64,000 bases of DNA, from positions 372,001-436,000 of the forward strand of contig NZ_CP047209.1 of the NCBI RefSeq assembly GCF_030408755.1. Direction: 5' to 3'. The first letter of the stretch is position 1, and every line of letters begins with the position of its first letter. The notes beneath the pieces are model-generated. The model was given only the letters and a program-made list of their open reading frames with translations, searched no databases and had not been told where the DNA came from. The translations under genes were made by a program, and so were the position numbers. The DNA is from Corynebacterium felinum (lineage in GTDB: Bacteria > Actinomycetota > Actinomycetes > Mycobacteriales > Mycobacteriaceae). Of the stretch, positions 29,551 through 38,352 are shown piece by piece.

Positions 29551-30453
29551 CTAGGTGAAGCATCCCACAGCGGTATCGCCGACACGAACCCAACCATCAG
29601 AATCTGACCTGTACCAAGCCCATCCACCACCAACCGCACAGAGCACAAAAGCTCCGGGGCCTACCCACCTTGCAAAAACTAGCCCTTTTTTAAGTACCCA
29701 TTTTGTACCTCGCCAAAACACTTTACCTGCCTTCTTTGCCCATTCCCAGACTTCTGACCAACTAGGATCTGCAACGATAGGATAAGCGAATTCCCCTGAT
29801 TTATGCTCCACCACCTGGGTAAGCACATTTCCGTCAGTTTCAAACCACGTAGGTACATTCTTCCCGTTGGCGTCAATAGCCCATGGGGTATCAATAACGC
29901 TATCTAAAAGTTGCTCCCCAGAATCATTTACACGGTAGATAAAGGCAGCCCCAGTGTTCTTGTCGATTTCAATGGAAGATGCACCTTCGATCGTATAGGG
30001 TATTCTCTCTGATGCGGTTTTATTTCCAAGGATCGCATGGATTTGCACAGTTTTTCCATCAGAAACTATTGAGAAATCGGGATCTGAGAAACCTTCTTCA
30101 TTGACGATAACTTGTTCGCCGATCATGTTCATAGAAGCTTCTGATGAGACAGGCAAAACTATTTCGCTTGTATCATTAATGTTTCCTCCAAGCTGAATCT
30201 TTACAGAGTCGCTTGAAGTAACAACAGGCGCTGCATCACTATTGCCGAAACCAAATTCGTCATTACCTATAGGGGTGGGTAGCGCTTTATAGTTTCGATC
30301 CCCAATGACATCTAACGCATTATCCGTCGCATCAAATACGGCATGATCTTCCACCGTTTCAGCCATAGCTAATGTTGATGAGCTGAAAAACAGTAAACAT
30401 GCAAACAAGAATGCAGACAAGAGACTTACTTTGTTCCGCCTAGCACTGGTCAT
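29551..30453 (-). CDS. Secreted protein with W/K-rich C-terminus, bacteriocin-precursor-like
   Basis: 300 residues behind a strong AAGGAGG RBS. A signal peptide (about residues 1-30, ending LAMAE) is followed by an acidic region of about 200 residues. Then comes the FAYPIVADPSW motif seen in many actinobacterial secreted proteins of unknown function. The last about 70 residues differ in character: cationic and Trp-rich (WSEVWEWAKKAGKVFWRGTK), then a hydrophobic Gly-rich stretch with one Cys (FVLCAVGGGWAWY) and a final Cys-Phe-Thr. This looks like a propeptide plus a membrane-active C-terminal peptide, but no activity is proven. Confidence 0.7.
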   Translation of the reverse strand: MTSARRNKVSLLSAFLFACLLFFSSSTLAMAETVEDHAVFDATDNALDVIGDRNYKALPTPIGNDEFGFGNSDAAPVVTSSDSVKIQLGGNINDTSEIVLPVSSEASMNMIGEQVIVNEEGFSDPDFSIVSDGKTVQIHAILGNKTASERIPYTIEGASSIEIDKNTGAAFIYRVNDSGEQLLDSVIDTPWAIDANGKNVPTWFETDGNVLTQVVEHKSGEFAYPIVADPSWSEVWEWAKKAGKVFWRGTKWVLKKGLVFARWVGPGAFVLCAVGGGWAWYRSDSDGWVRVGDTAVGCFT

Positions 30454-30497
30454 TTGAAAACCTCCTTAATGAAAATGAGTGCTATTAAGTTAATGAC

Positions 30498-30526
30498 AGA
30501 TTAACAGCGGCGCATCAATAGGTCAA
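30498..30526 (-). promoter_or_regulatory. Promoter of the secreted-protein operon
   Basis: On the minus strand TTGACC (30521-30526) and TAATCT (30498-30503) are separated by exactly 17 bases, a good sigma-A type promoter, about 45 bases upstream of the ATG of the secreted protein. Confidence 0.6.
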
Positions 30527-31246
30527 TGTTTTAGCCTCAAACTTTTTCATTTTTCAGGAATTCAGGTGTGGTGAACTTGGGCAGAGGAGTTAGAATGTGA
30601 GGTATTCTCACCAGGATTTGTTGTGGTTGAGTCGTCATAATTTTGGTTGACGGGAACATCGTTAAAAGAAGGAGGTAGAAGTAATTGGATGTTGTCCCTG
30701 CATAGCTTTGTGTTTGTCTTCACGGGTTATGGCTTTGAATTCTTCAAAATGACCCTATCCGTTCTGATTAGTGCCGAAGTCAAGACAGAGAAAGAGAATG
30801 TTTTCTTGATTAGGCATGACGCAGCACGTCTTTAATAGTGTGGGGCTTTTATCAGAAGCAACTTGAAGTGCTTCGTGGGTGTAGCGATAGCTTTGTGTCT
30901 TGAAGAACGTGTGCATCACGGGCGATGGTCAGGATACTGGTTGCTTAATAAAGCTAGTTTGAGCAGCATGATTGCTTGTGTTGGCCAAGTTGCAGCGCTT
31001 ATGAATAGTCCTAGGCTGGAACTTAAGTGAATACTCGGTGCGGCAGAAAGTACGAGCACGCGGGTGTTCTGAGCAGGGTAATTTTCAAATCTCAAACCAT
31101 TCTGAGTGCAAACCCCCGCATGCTTAGCGTAGAGGTTCCACCCACCAAGACCACACATGGATTTTTCTGTTGAGCAAACCTCATTGGTTCATGTGCTTAC
31201 GTAAAATTAGATGGACCAAGTAGTGATTGTGTGAGAGTGAAAGACG
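30527..31246. other. Intergenic region, no gene seen
   Basis: About 720 bases between the divergent secreted-protein operon and the HTH gene at 31247. Short open frames lack RBS and any recognisable feature. Nothing specific could be identified. Confidence 0.5.
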
Positions 31247-31642
31247 ATGAGCGGTACGGTAATCTATAAGCACCTTGCTAAATCCAGCAAGGCAGAACTT
31301 CAGCGGCTGGCCGAGCAAAGTAAAAATCGAGAGGTCAAAGAACTTCTTAAGTGTATTGCTCAAGCTGCTTCTAATGAAGTACTCATTATTCGGGAGGCAA
31401 AAGATCTGAGCCTAAATGAAGCTGCCAAATTTTTAGGTGTGAGTCTTACTTATATTGAAAGGCTTCTTAATGAGTCGGTGATTTCGTTCTCAATGGTGGG
31501 TTCCCACAAACGTATTCCCATTGATGAACTTTTGCGTTTTGTTCATCAGCGAGAAAATGCACGCCGACGCTTTGCTGAAAACGTTGCTTACCGGGAAAAA
31601 GTCCATGCTCAAGCTGTGGGCGAGCTTCTAGAATTAATGTAG
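31247..31642 (+). CDS. Excisionase/antitoxin-like HTH protein
   Basis: 131 residues. The central LSLNEAAKFLGVSLTYIERLLNE, followed by GSHKRIPIDELLRFVHQRE, is the helix-turn-helix of the excisionase/MerR-like family. An N-terminal helical segment precedes it, and a basic helical tail (ENARRRFAENVAYREK) follows. In actinobacteria such proteins commonly act as antitoxins of PIN-domain toxins or as excisionases. No PIN gene follows: the next gene is convergent 114 bases away. It is therefore an orphan. Confidence 0.7.
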   Translation: MSGTVIYKHLAKSSKAELQRLAEQSKNREVKELLKCIAQAASNEVLIIREAKDLSLNEAAKFLGVSLTYIERLLNESVISFSMVGSHKRIPIDELLRFVHQRENARRRFAENVAYREKVHAQAVGELLELM

Positions 31643-31756
31643 CTATTTTTCTGAAAAGCTACCTAAGCTTGATCAACTGTGAGACTCCTCACCAAAGGCT
31701 TGAAGCGGGGGATAAGCACTTCGCGTCTCAGATAGTGAACGCTTTGCCCCATCAAA

Positions 31757-32552
31757 TCAGACCCCATCACAATCAACGGCTACATCTGGAAGATTCACCA
31801 GTGCGCATTCTTCCCAGTTCATGTGTGGGGCAACGACGCCAATACTTGTGAGTTCTTTTTCTATTTCTTCTTGTGTCTTCCCTTGCACAGTGGCTATTGC
31901 CTGCGCGGAAAGTATCCCTGCTTGGTACCCAGCGATAGCTCTGGCGAGAATTCTTTGCGGGGGGCGCAACTGATTCGAGGCCGTCTTAAGGCTTGTGTAG
32001 TAGCCATCCCAACCAAAACGTAGTGCTAATTCCTTAGTACTCAGCCTGTGCCACTGTTCAACTGTCTTTTGCTGTATATACCCTGCATCGCGTAGTGCAT
32101 TAGCCGCCATCTGTGGGGGTACAAGGAAATGGCGCACTACTCGTGAAAGTAGCTGCAGGGATATGGTTTGATCCTTTTCTCCGAGAATTTCTTCGAGCCC
32201 TGTGTGTGGAACGAGTAAGTGCTGTGCGAATACATCCGCGAAAAACTCTTTGTGACTTTGGGGCAGATCAGACGATAAATCCCACAAAAATATGTACGCA
32301 AGCTCCTGAGCTAGAATGCTTCGCTGACGCATAGGGTAAGGGGTGCATGCCACCCCAATAGTGTACTTTTCCCGCGCCGGATCATACATGGTCAGACCAA
32401 TATCGGAGGAGGGCACATCTAAGACTGCAACCATCGTGCCCAGTGGTGCGTTGGATAAGCTCAGCGAGATCCCCGAGTGGCTGGTTGCCTAGGTTATGCT
32501 GTTGGCGAAATTTCTTCGCTGCTACTTTGGCTTCTCTATCTGCAGGCATCAT
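31757..32552 (-). pseudogene. ImmA/IrrE-type peptidase, frameshifted
   Basis: The gene starts with ATG at 32550-32552, overlapping the XRE stop (ATGA), and reads MMPADREAKVAAKKFRQQHN, then LAELIQRTTGHD. At about 32430 one extra G in GATGGTT shifts the frame; the product continues in another frame as VAVLDVPSSDIGLTMYDP to the end at 31757. Rejoined it would be about 264 residues, the normal ImmA/IrrE size. The zinc motif HExxH of the family is replaced by QELAY (in ILAQELAYIFL), while the later EFFADVFAQHLLVP is intact. Both points argue for a decayed or non-peptidase protein. A sequencing error cannot be excluded for the frameshift. Confidence 0.8.
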
Positions 32553-32875
32553 GTTTCCGGTATTGCTTGGTCGTCGAGATATGCATCAAGCTCCAAGAAA
32601 TAAATGAGTTGTTGCTTTATTTCTTGCATGCAAGAATCGTTGGGAGACTGAGACACACAGTGCACACGGTTCGCTACACTATTTCCAGTGAGCTGGGCAA
32701 CGGTGCAGCCAGTTGCTTCGGCGATCAGAATGATTTCGGGCATTTTGATCGTGCGAGTGCCGTTCAAGATGCCTTCCACGATGGCCTGTGAGATTCCAGT
32801 TCGTTCCGCCAACTCTCGTGGGGAGATTTTCGAAGCACGGCAAGCATTGTGAATTGTGTAGCTGAGGTTTTTCAT
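32549..32875 (-). CDS. XRE-family HTH regulator
   Basis: 108 residues. The HTH (ISPRELAERTGISQAIVEGILNGTRTIKM, then IILIAEATGCTVAQL) is a Cro/C1-type DNA-binding domain; a C-terminal acidic helix follows. It overlaps the ImmA-type gene by four bases. XRE plus ImmA pairs control mobile elements or act as toxin-antitoxin-like units, where the peptidase cuts the repressor. Here the repressor looks intact but its partner is broken. Confidence 0.88.
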   Translation of the reverse strand: MKNLSYTIHNACRASKISPRELAERTGISQAIVEGILNGTRTIKMPEIILIAEATGCTVAQLTGNSVANRVHCVSQSPNDSCMQEIKQQLIYFLELDAYLDDQAIPET

Positions 32876-32964
32876 TACCGCACCTATGTGTCAGTCGCTT
32901 GATAGATAAGTGCCGCACACTGTTTGAATTGATCCAACAGGGAGCATTCTGAACAGCCAAAAAT

Positions 32965-33372
32965 TTATGGCTTGCGTGGGATGAGTTTCAACCCACCGTG
33001 GGGGTGGCGACCTTCCATGGCGTAGCCAGCTTTCTTCAGGCGCTTTTTCACGGTATCGAAAAGATCGACTCTGCTGCTGGAGAATTCCAGTTTTTCCACG
33101 TACTCGGCGTTCCAACCATAGACGTCGATGTAGCCGGAGTGGTCGCCTTTGCAGGTGATTTCCGCCCGGTATTCGGTGCATGGGTAATAGAGCATGGCTT
33201 CGAGGACTGGTCCGAGATCATCAACGGTGGTGTAGGTTCCGTCTTCTTCGAGGCTGAGAAGGTGCAACACGATGGCTGTCATGTCGAAGCGTCCGAGGTT
33301 TCCTCCGGACAGGTCGTCGACTAGCCCCGACACATCATCGAATGCGGCTTGAAAGTCAGGAAAGTTCGGCAT
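32965..33372 (-). CDS. Hypothetical protein
   Basis: 135 residues from the ATG at 33370-33372, behind GAGAGG. It is soluble, with no membrane segment or signal. It reads MPNFPDFQAAFDDVSGLVDDL, then YRAEITCKGDHSGYIDVYGWN and a C-terminal helix with a basic end (GGLKLIPRKP). The alternating beta pattern in the middle suggests a small alpha/beta fold. Not recognised; no function offered. Confidence 0.65.
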   Translation of the reverse strand: MPNFPDFQAAFDDVSGLVDDLSGGNLGRFDMTAIVLHLLSLEEDGTYTTVDDLGPVLEAMLYYPCTEYRAEITCKGDHSGYIDVYGWNAEYVEKLEFSSSRVDLFDTVKKRLKKAGYAMEGRHPHGGLKLIPRKP

Positions 33373-33620
33373 AGCGCACCTCTCACGGGGAAGAAAAACA
33401 ATGTACAAGGAACATGTTCAAGCTTAGTCTCCGGCATGGAAAAGTGGCAGGGGACAGTGGAGTATTCTTGGTCTCGATAACTGAGAAAGTGCAGGCGGTA
33501 ACAGGGGTGACACCGGGCAGTTTCAACACGGGATTGCACAGTTTTTGGTGACCATCTGTCAATAGCTGCCTGCACTGGGATAAAAAGAATGAATGCAGTA
33601 AACCTTTGAGGAAACAACAC

Positions 33621-34526
33621 ATGATCGAAGACAATCAGGCCGTGGATGCACTCCAGCTGTGGGGTTTAACAGAAACACCAGTACGTGAACACAGTGGACT
33701 TAATAAGCACACGTGGAAAGCCGCAACTGGATATTGGCTTGCAGCTGACACTCCTGCAGCTTTCGACCTGTGGTATACCGTGGAGGAAATTCTGCGACAG
33801 CCGGAATTGAAGTATCTCGAATTGCCCCGCGCAGTACCTACAAAGAATGGTGATAATTTAGCCCAATTCAGAGGATACCTGTGGCGTTTGACAACATCTG
33901 TCGAAGGCCGACAACCTGACCCCACCAGCGTCGAGGATCTAGATTCAGTAGCGGTTGGCCTTGCACAATTGCATGCAGCGATGGCGCAACTGCCCCAGAA
34001 ATTTGGTGCCCACGGTATATCCACGCTCACTGTTATCAACCACGCCCGTGACCTTGTGAGCAAAGGATTGTTACCTTTTAACAAGAAGGAAACGGAGACT
34101 ATTCTTGCTGGGATTAGTCTCTTTGAGCAGGCAGACACTGCCGATGAGTGCTACCAATTAATCCACGGCGATCCCTCCTACCCAAACCTGCGCCTGGCGA
34201 AGACTGGTGAACTCAACGGAATTATTGACTGGGAAGGTGTGCGCTGGGATAGCCCCTTGCATGACCTCGCCGTGGTTGGACAAACTGTGCTGTATCGGTC
34301 CGGTTGGGCTGATAAGAACGCTGGCTTGCAGCGACTACTCGACACATATGCGAACGCGGGTGGGCATAAGTACTCAGTGCACCAATTGCTTGTTTCCATC
34401 CTGAGCATCAAGTTCGGAAGCATTGCGCACCATGGGCAGAAGCTACTCGATGGGCGCGGAGATCGCGCACTGGTGCGTTCGCAAGCTGAGAAGATTGCGA
34501 TAGTATGCCGACTACTTTCGCAATGA
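33621..34526 (+). CDS. Aminoglycoside phosphotransferase-like kinase (APH fold)
   Basis: 301 residues, ATG at 33621 behind GAGGAAA. The catalytic loop QLIHGDPSYPNLRL (HGDxxxxN) and the metal-binding IDWEGVRWDSPLHDLA are both intact, as in APH/choline-kinase enzymes. The N-terminal lobe is short and lacks a clear glycine loop. Many corynebacterial proteins of this kind phosphorylate unknown small molecules rather than antibiotics, so resistance should not be assumed. Confidence 0.8.
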   Translation: MIEDNQAVDALQLWGLTETPVREHSGLNKHTWKAATGYWLAADTPAAFDLWYTVEEILRQPELKYLELPRAVPTKNGDNLAQFRGYLWRLTTSVEGRQPDPTSVEDLDSVAVGLAQLHAAMAQLPQKFGAHGISTLTVINHARDLVSKGLLPFNKKETETILAGISLFEQADTADECYQLIHGDPSYPNLRLAKTGELNGIIDWEGVRWDSPLHDLAVVGQTVLYRSGWADKNAGLQRLLDTYANAGGHKYSVHQLLVSILSIKFGSIAHHGQKLLDGRGDRALVRSQAEKIAIVCRLLSQ

Positions 34527-34743
34527 ACCTGCATGTTCCTCACCACAGTGAAGCGTAAAAAACATCTCAGGTAAAGCAGAGTAGGAAAGACAGGGATACG
34601 CCTTGAGCTTAAGAAAACTAGGCTTGAGGATTTTTCACCGATTGTTCACCTTGACGTAAAAGCGGTAAGAGAATACTCGCCTAGGCGTTTGTACATTTGA
34701 TGCCCAATAGAACACCACTACCTACGCTGTTTCACCTATGCGT

Positions 34744-35886
34744 TTAGTTAGATAAATAGTGTTGTCGCAGATACTCACGCATGTACGGGAGGGAAAAATC
34801 TACATACCCGTAGCCAGCAGTCGTAATCATTTCGGCGTCGATGAGACGACGTCGATACGTTCCCGCGTACTGCGGATCAACACCCAACCGTTGAGCAATA
34901 TCAGCCATCTTGGACGCCCCATCATCATGCGCCATCGCTGCAAGAAAAGCGCGATCTTGGGCTGATAGATCAGCAAGCGACGGCTCGTGAACAAGCTCCC
35001 CAAGCCGCTTGCGCGCCCGATCAGCACCAGCCTCAACCGAAGCTACGGTGATTTTCGAACCTTCACGAGCACGGAAAAGATACTGACCAACAAGCTGAAT
35101 CATGAACGGATAACCGCCACACATCTCTACAGCCAGATCAACAGCAGCCTGTTCCCACTCGAAACCAAGATCAGCCAAAGGCGATAACAGTGCTGTGCGC
35201 ACAGCGGAATCAGGAACCAAACCAAGCTCAATCTTGTTCGCCCGACGCAGAAAAGTCACCGGATTCTGGCCAGAATCAGATGCAAGTAATGGCTTCACCG
35301 ATTGGGGAATACCCGCCATAGTCACAGCGATTTCGCGATTCTCACGCACCAAATGCTGAATAGTTGCACCAAAATCTATGAGCTCATCCTTGCGGTTAAA
35401 GTGCAGCTCATCCAACGTGATCAGGAGCCCAACAGGGGGTTGCCCAACGAGGGAATCAATGTGCTCTTGGAGCGTAAAAAATTCAGAAAGAACATCGCGT
35501 AAAGTCATCTCAGGGCGATATGATTCCGCTTCAGCAAACTGCACGCCACCCAGTGAAGCGATGCTCAATCCCGTCAATCGTTTTTCGTGTGTGCGGAAAT
35601 GCGTGTGAATTATCCGGTAAACCGCATCCTGAAGCCGCTGAGTAAAACCAGACGTCGCAGTCTCAGACACAACCCACCATGATTCTGCTCGAGCAGCATC
35701 TTGGAAAGCATTAAGCAACACAGTTTTCCCGACCCCACGCGGACCGGTGATAAGGGAAATCCGTTCGTGCGCGCCGGGCCCATCGAATAGAGCATCTGTG
35801 AAATCGGCGACTTCCTGTTCACGGCCAGCCAGGAATGGTGGGGAAGCACCTAGGGTTGCTTTGAAAGGATTAGGCACACGGTTCAT
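34744..35886 (-). CDS. Solitary AAA/STAND-type ATPase
   Basis: 380 residues. Walker A GPRGVGKT is at about residue 48 and Walker B LLITLDEL at about 156. A sensor-like MAGIPQSVKPLL segment follows, and a winged-helix C-terminus (DIAQRLGVDPQYAGTYRRRLIDAEMI) comes last, as in Orc1/Cdc6-like or archaeal-type ATPases. It has no obvious partner gene on its strand. Such lone ATPases occur in defence and mobile regions; the role is unknown. Direct repeats lie just upstream. Confidence 0.75.
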   Translation of the reverse strand: MNRVPNPFKATLGASPPFLAGREQEVADFTDALFDGPGAHERISLITGPRGVGKTVLLNAFQDAARAESWWVVSETATSGFTQRLQDAVYRIIHTHFRTHEKRLTGLSIASLGGVQFAEAESYRPEMTLRDVLSEFFTLQEHIDSLVGQPPVGLLITLDELHFNRKDELIDFGATIQHLVRENREIAVTMAGIPQSVKPLLASDSGQNPVTFLRRANKIELGLVPDSAVRTALLSPLADLGFEWEQAAVDLAVEMCGGYPFMIQLVGQYLFRAREGSKITVASVEAGADRARKRLGELVHEPSLADLSAQDRAFLAAMAHDDGASKMADIAQRLGVDPQYAGTYRRRLIDAEMITTAGYGYVDFSLPYMREYLRQHYLSN

Positions 35887-35905
35887 GACACAAAGCCTAC
35901 ACCAG

Positions 35906-35943
35906 CTTTACTATCCTTTACTATCTTTATTATCTTTACTAAC
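35906..35943 (-). repeat. Short direct repeats upstream of the ATPase gene
   Basis: On the minus strand four units of the form TAGTAAAG or TAATAAAG follow one another with a 9 to 10-base period, ending 20 bases before the ATPase ATG. The spacing of about one helical turn fits a binding site for a regulator, perhaps the ATPase itself; slippage is also possible. Confidence 0.6.
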
Positions 35944-36053
35944 TTTTGTATTTATACTGGTTATTTGCGTAAGCCTAGTGCTTGGAACAAAGCTCTAGCG
36001 TCCAATGTTGATACTCCAATGGGAAATTCTGGGATAGCCTGTAGTGGTGAGAC

Positions 36054-36255
36054 AAAGCTAGTTTTGGGGATTCGTAATGCGTTGAACTAGCTTTCTAAAA
36101 CAACTGATGGCCTGAAAACAGTTCACTTAGCTTGAATCTCGGGGGTAACCTAGCTCATTGACTTCAGTGAAGCTGTGACGTACGCTCAGAAGCGATAGAT
36201 CCCCAGTCAGGCCTCTCCCTCTATGAGGTGATGCACAAATGGCTGGGGCCTTTTA
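36054..36255 (+). ncRNA. Candidate structured RNA upstream of the AbiF-like gene
   Basis: Three helices can be drawn by eye in this gene-free stretch. One is a perfect 10-bp stem AAAGCTAGTT/AACTAGCTTT (36054-36063 with 36085-36094). A second pairs ACAGTTCACT (36118-36127) with AGTGAAGCTGT (36166-36176), with one bulge. A terminal stem-loop CCCCAG/CTGGGG (36201-36206 with 36243-36248) has an inner CCTC/GAGG and is followed by CCTTTTATT, like a terminator. HEPN proteins of the AbiF class are reported to pair with such RNAs as antitoxins. Expression is not shown. Confidence 0.5.
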
Positions 36256-36279
36256 TTGGGAGAAAGCACTAACAAAAAC

Positions 36280-37236
36280 GTGTCTAAACCATGGAAGAGT
36301 TTCTCTGAACAAGTTGGATTGCTGTCTGAACGTGGGCTCAAGATAGATGACCCAGATGGCGCTGAACGCTTTTTGTCTCTTGTGAGTTATTACCGCTTTT
36401 CGGGGTACTTCCGTTACTGGCAAGTTGATGCAAAAAATGGCAACAATCGTTTCATAGAGGGTGCTTCTTTCGAAACCATCCAGCGCCTTTATGAAGCTGA
36501 ACAAGCATTGGTATTGGTCTGTGATGAAGTTCTGCACCCAATCGAGGTATTACTACGAACGCAATTTGCATATCACTATGCCAATCGTGTGGCGGCTGTT
36601 GGAGGATTTCCACGAGGGCTTGGCTTTACACAATCACCTAACCCTCAGGCTGTGCCTGTAGAGGAGCATGCTTTGGCCAACCTTGATCGGAGCAAGGAAG
36701 CTTTTGTTCGACACTACCGAGATGAGATTAAATCTGGCAGCTGCTATACCCCAGAAGTATATGCTCGGATGCCTATTTGGGTTGCGGTAGAAGCTTTAAC
36801 CTTTGGAAATTTATCTCGTTTTATTGAAGCTTCGGGGGAGTCGGGAGTTCTAACCGATTTAGCAGAATCTCTGCATGTTTCACCTAGAACTCTTCCAAGT
36901 CAAGTTCGATCTTTTGTTTATTTGCGGAACAGATTGGCACATTGCGCGAAGTTGTGGAATCACTCCGTGCTTGACGTTCCTGGTCTCTTGCCCAACATTG
37001 AGCGGCGTGCGAAACGCAACTATCGCCAGTTCTCGAATCACTCGATATATAAGGTATTAGTCGCACTTGATGATGTTGCTACTAAGACTCAGGTTGCGAA
37101 CAAGTGGTTGGAAACGAAGGTGGAGCCCATTCTTGATTCAAATCCTATTCTTGCTGAGGGGATTGTTAACCCCAAGAAGTATGGGGAAATGGATTCACAG
37201 CTGTTGGTTGGTCAAGAAAAAAATGATGGGCAATAA
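36280..37236 (+). CDS. AbiD/AbiF-type HEPN abortive-infection protein (Abi_2)
   Basis: 318 residues from a GTG at 36280, chosen because the product then begins SKPWKSFSEQVGLLSERGL as in the family; a TTG eight codons upstream is possible. LVSYYRFSGYF near residue 50 is the family hallmark. The HEPN ribonuclease motif RxxxxH appears as RNRLAHCAKLW at about residue 230. In other bacteria such proteins stop phage spread by RNA cleavage and are kept in check by a structured RNA. The RNA-like region just upstream fits this. Surrounding genes are of accessory type. Confidence 0.85.
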   Translation: MSKPWKSFSEQVGLLSERGLKIDDPDGAERFLSLVSYYRFSGYFRYWQVDAKNGNNRFIEGASFETIQRLYEAEQALVLVCDEVLHPIEVLLRTQFAYHYANRVAAVGGFPRGLGFTQSPNPQAVPVEEHALANLDRSKEAFVRHYRDEIKSGSCYTPEVYARMPIWVAVEALTFGNLSRFIEASGESGVLTDLAESLHVSPRTLPSQVRSFVYLRNRLAHCAKLWNHSVLDVPGLLPNIERRAKRNYRQFSNHSIYKVLVALDDVATKTQVANKWLETKVEPILDSNPILAEGIVNPKKYGEMDSQLLVGQEKNDGQ

Positions 37237-37308
37237 TGTGCGCTTTGGTGTCCTGATGAGGGCTTGGGTCCTTGTGAATCTTTTTGAAGAATGGAGTTTT
37301 TCATCGCC

Positions 37309-37932
37309 ATGTCAATAATTCTGAGAAAAACATTGGTCACTCTCATTGTTGCTGTTGTTCTCGCCGGGGCGGGTGTTTTTGCAATATTGAAATCTGGTTA
37401 TTTCGATGAACCCGTTGAAACCATTACCGCGAGCACAATTGGTGGTTCCTTCGAGCAAATCGCGGAACTATCGGTGGAAGAGTACAACTTCACTAACGTG
37501 GGTAAGTTTGAAAACGCGGGGCGCAAACTCTACGGCATCACTGTTCCGCTCACCGGCAAGCACTTTTTAATTTCTTACGACGGCGTGGTTAAGGCCGGAA
37601 TTCGTGATTTTACCGCCATTGATGTAGAGATTAGGGACGAGGCGCAGAAAATCGTGCTCACCGCACCCAAGGTGGAAATCACGAACTCAAAGATTGAGCC
37701 CGCCAGCGTCATTGTCTACGACCAGTCCATGAACCCGCTCAATCAGATTAATGTGGGTGACTTGACCAAGTTCCTTTCAATGGAGGAGAAGAATTCGGAG
37801 GAAAAGGCAGTGCGCTTAGGGTTGATTGATCGCGCCACAAAACGTGCTGAAACTTTGATGAAATCCCACGTGGAAGCACTCACGGACGGTACTGATAAGA
37901 ACGCGTATGTGGTGGAAGTGCGCTGGAGCTAA
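37309..37932 (+). CDS. DUF4230-family membrane-anchored protein
   Basis: 207 residues from the ATG at 37309 (a start six codons earlier is possible). One N-terminal helix (LVTLIVAVVLAGAGVFAIL) anchors an external domain. That domain has the DUF4230 pattern: AELSVEEYNFTNVGKFEN, GKHFLISYDGVVKAGI, and a C-terminal helical part ending in YVVEVRWS. The biochemical function of the family is unknown. A strong terminator follows. Confidence 0.82.
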   Translation: MSIILRKTLVTLIVAVVLAGAGVFAILKSGYFDEPVETITASTIGGSFEQIAELSVEEYNFTNVGKFENAGRKLYGITVPLTGKHFLISYDGVVKAGIRDFTAIDVEIRDEAQKIVLTAPKVEITNSKIEPASVIVYDQSMNPLNQINVGDLTKFLSMEEKNSEEKAVRLGLIDRATKRAETLMKSHVEALTDGTDKNAYVVEVRWS

Positions 37933-37942
37933 CAGTAAAACT

Positions 37943-37973
37943 AAGACCCCTACTTATGTGAGGGGTCTTTTTG
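37943..37973 (+). terminator. Terminator after the DUF4230 gene, target of the intron
   Basis: AAGACCCCT pairs with AGGGGTCTT, a 9-base loop separates them and TTTTT follows, 11 bases after the stop. The group II intron begins directly behind the T run. Confidence 0.9.
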
Positions 37974-38352
37974 GTTCGCCCGACATGGGCATGTTCTTAA
38001 GGGTGTGAGTCCCTGATAGTGAAGGTGGTTTAACTATGTAGCTGATGGCAACTGCAGCATCGTGAGGTGTTGTGGGGAGGAAGCTTCAAGCGAAATCCTG
38101 CACCGAGGTATACGAATCACATATAAGGCGCGCTGATCTGGGTAAGGCTGCCGAAGAAGTCGAAGCCTGTTCCATCGAAGTGGTTAGTGTGTAGATGTGG
38201 CGGTTGTAGGAGGAAAGAGCATGTTCTTAATCGGGGAGGCCTGTCACAGACTGTGCCAAGTAGGTGTGGTAAGCCCTGTTGTGGGTTGGTGTGGTAGGAG
38301 TCAGCCGAGGTCATAGTACTCGTGGGAGACACCGCGGTCCGCGGTAGCCCTT

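Noticed and set aside
33621..34526. Calling the APH-fold gene an aminoglycoside resistance gene
   Set aside because: Only the general catalytic motifs are seen, and no match to a known resistance subclass can be made from the sequence.
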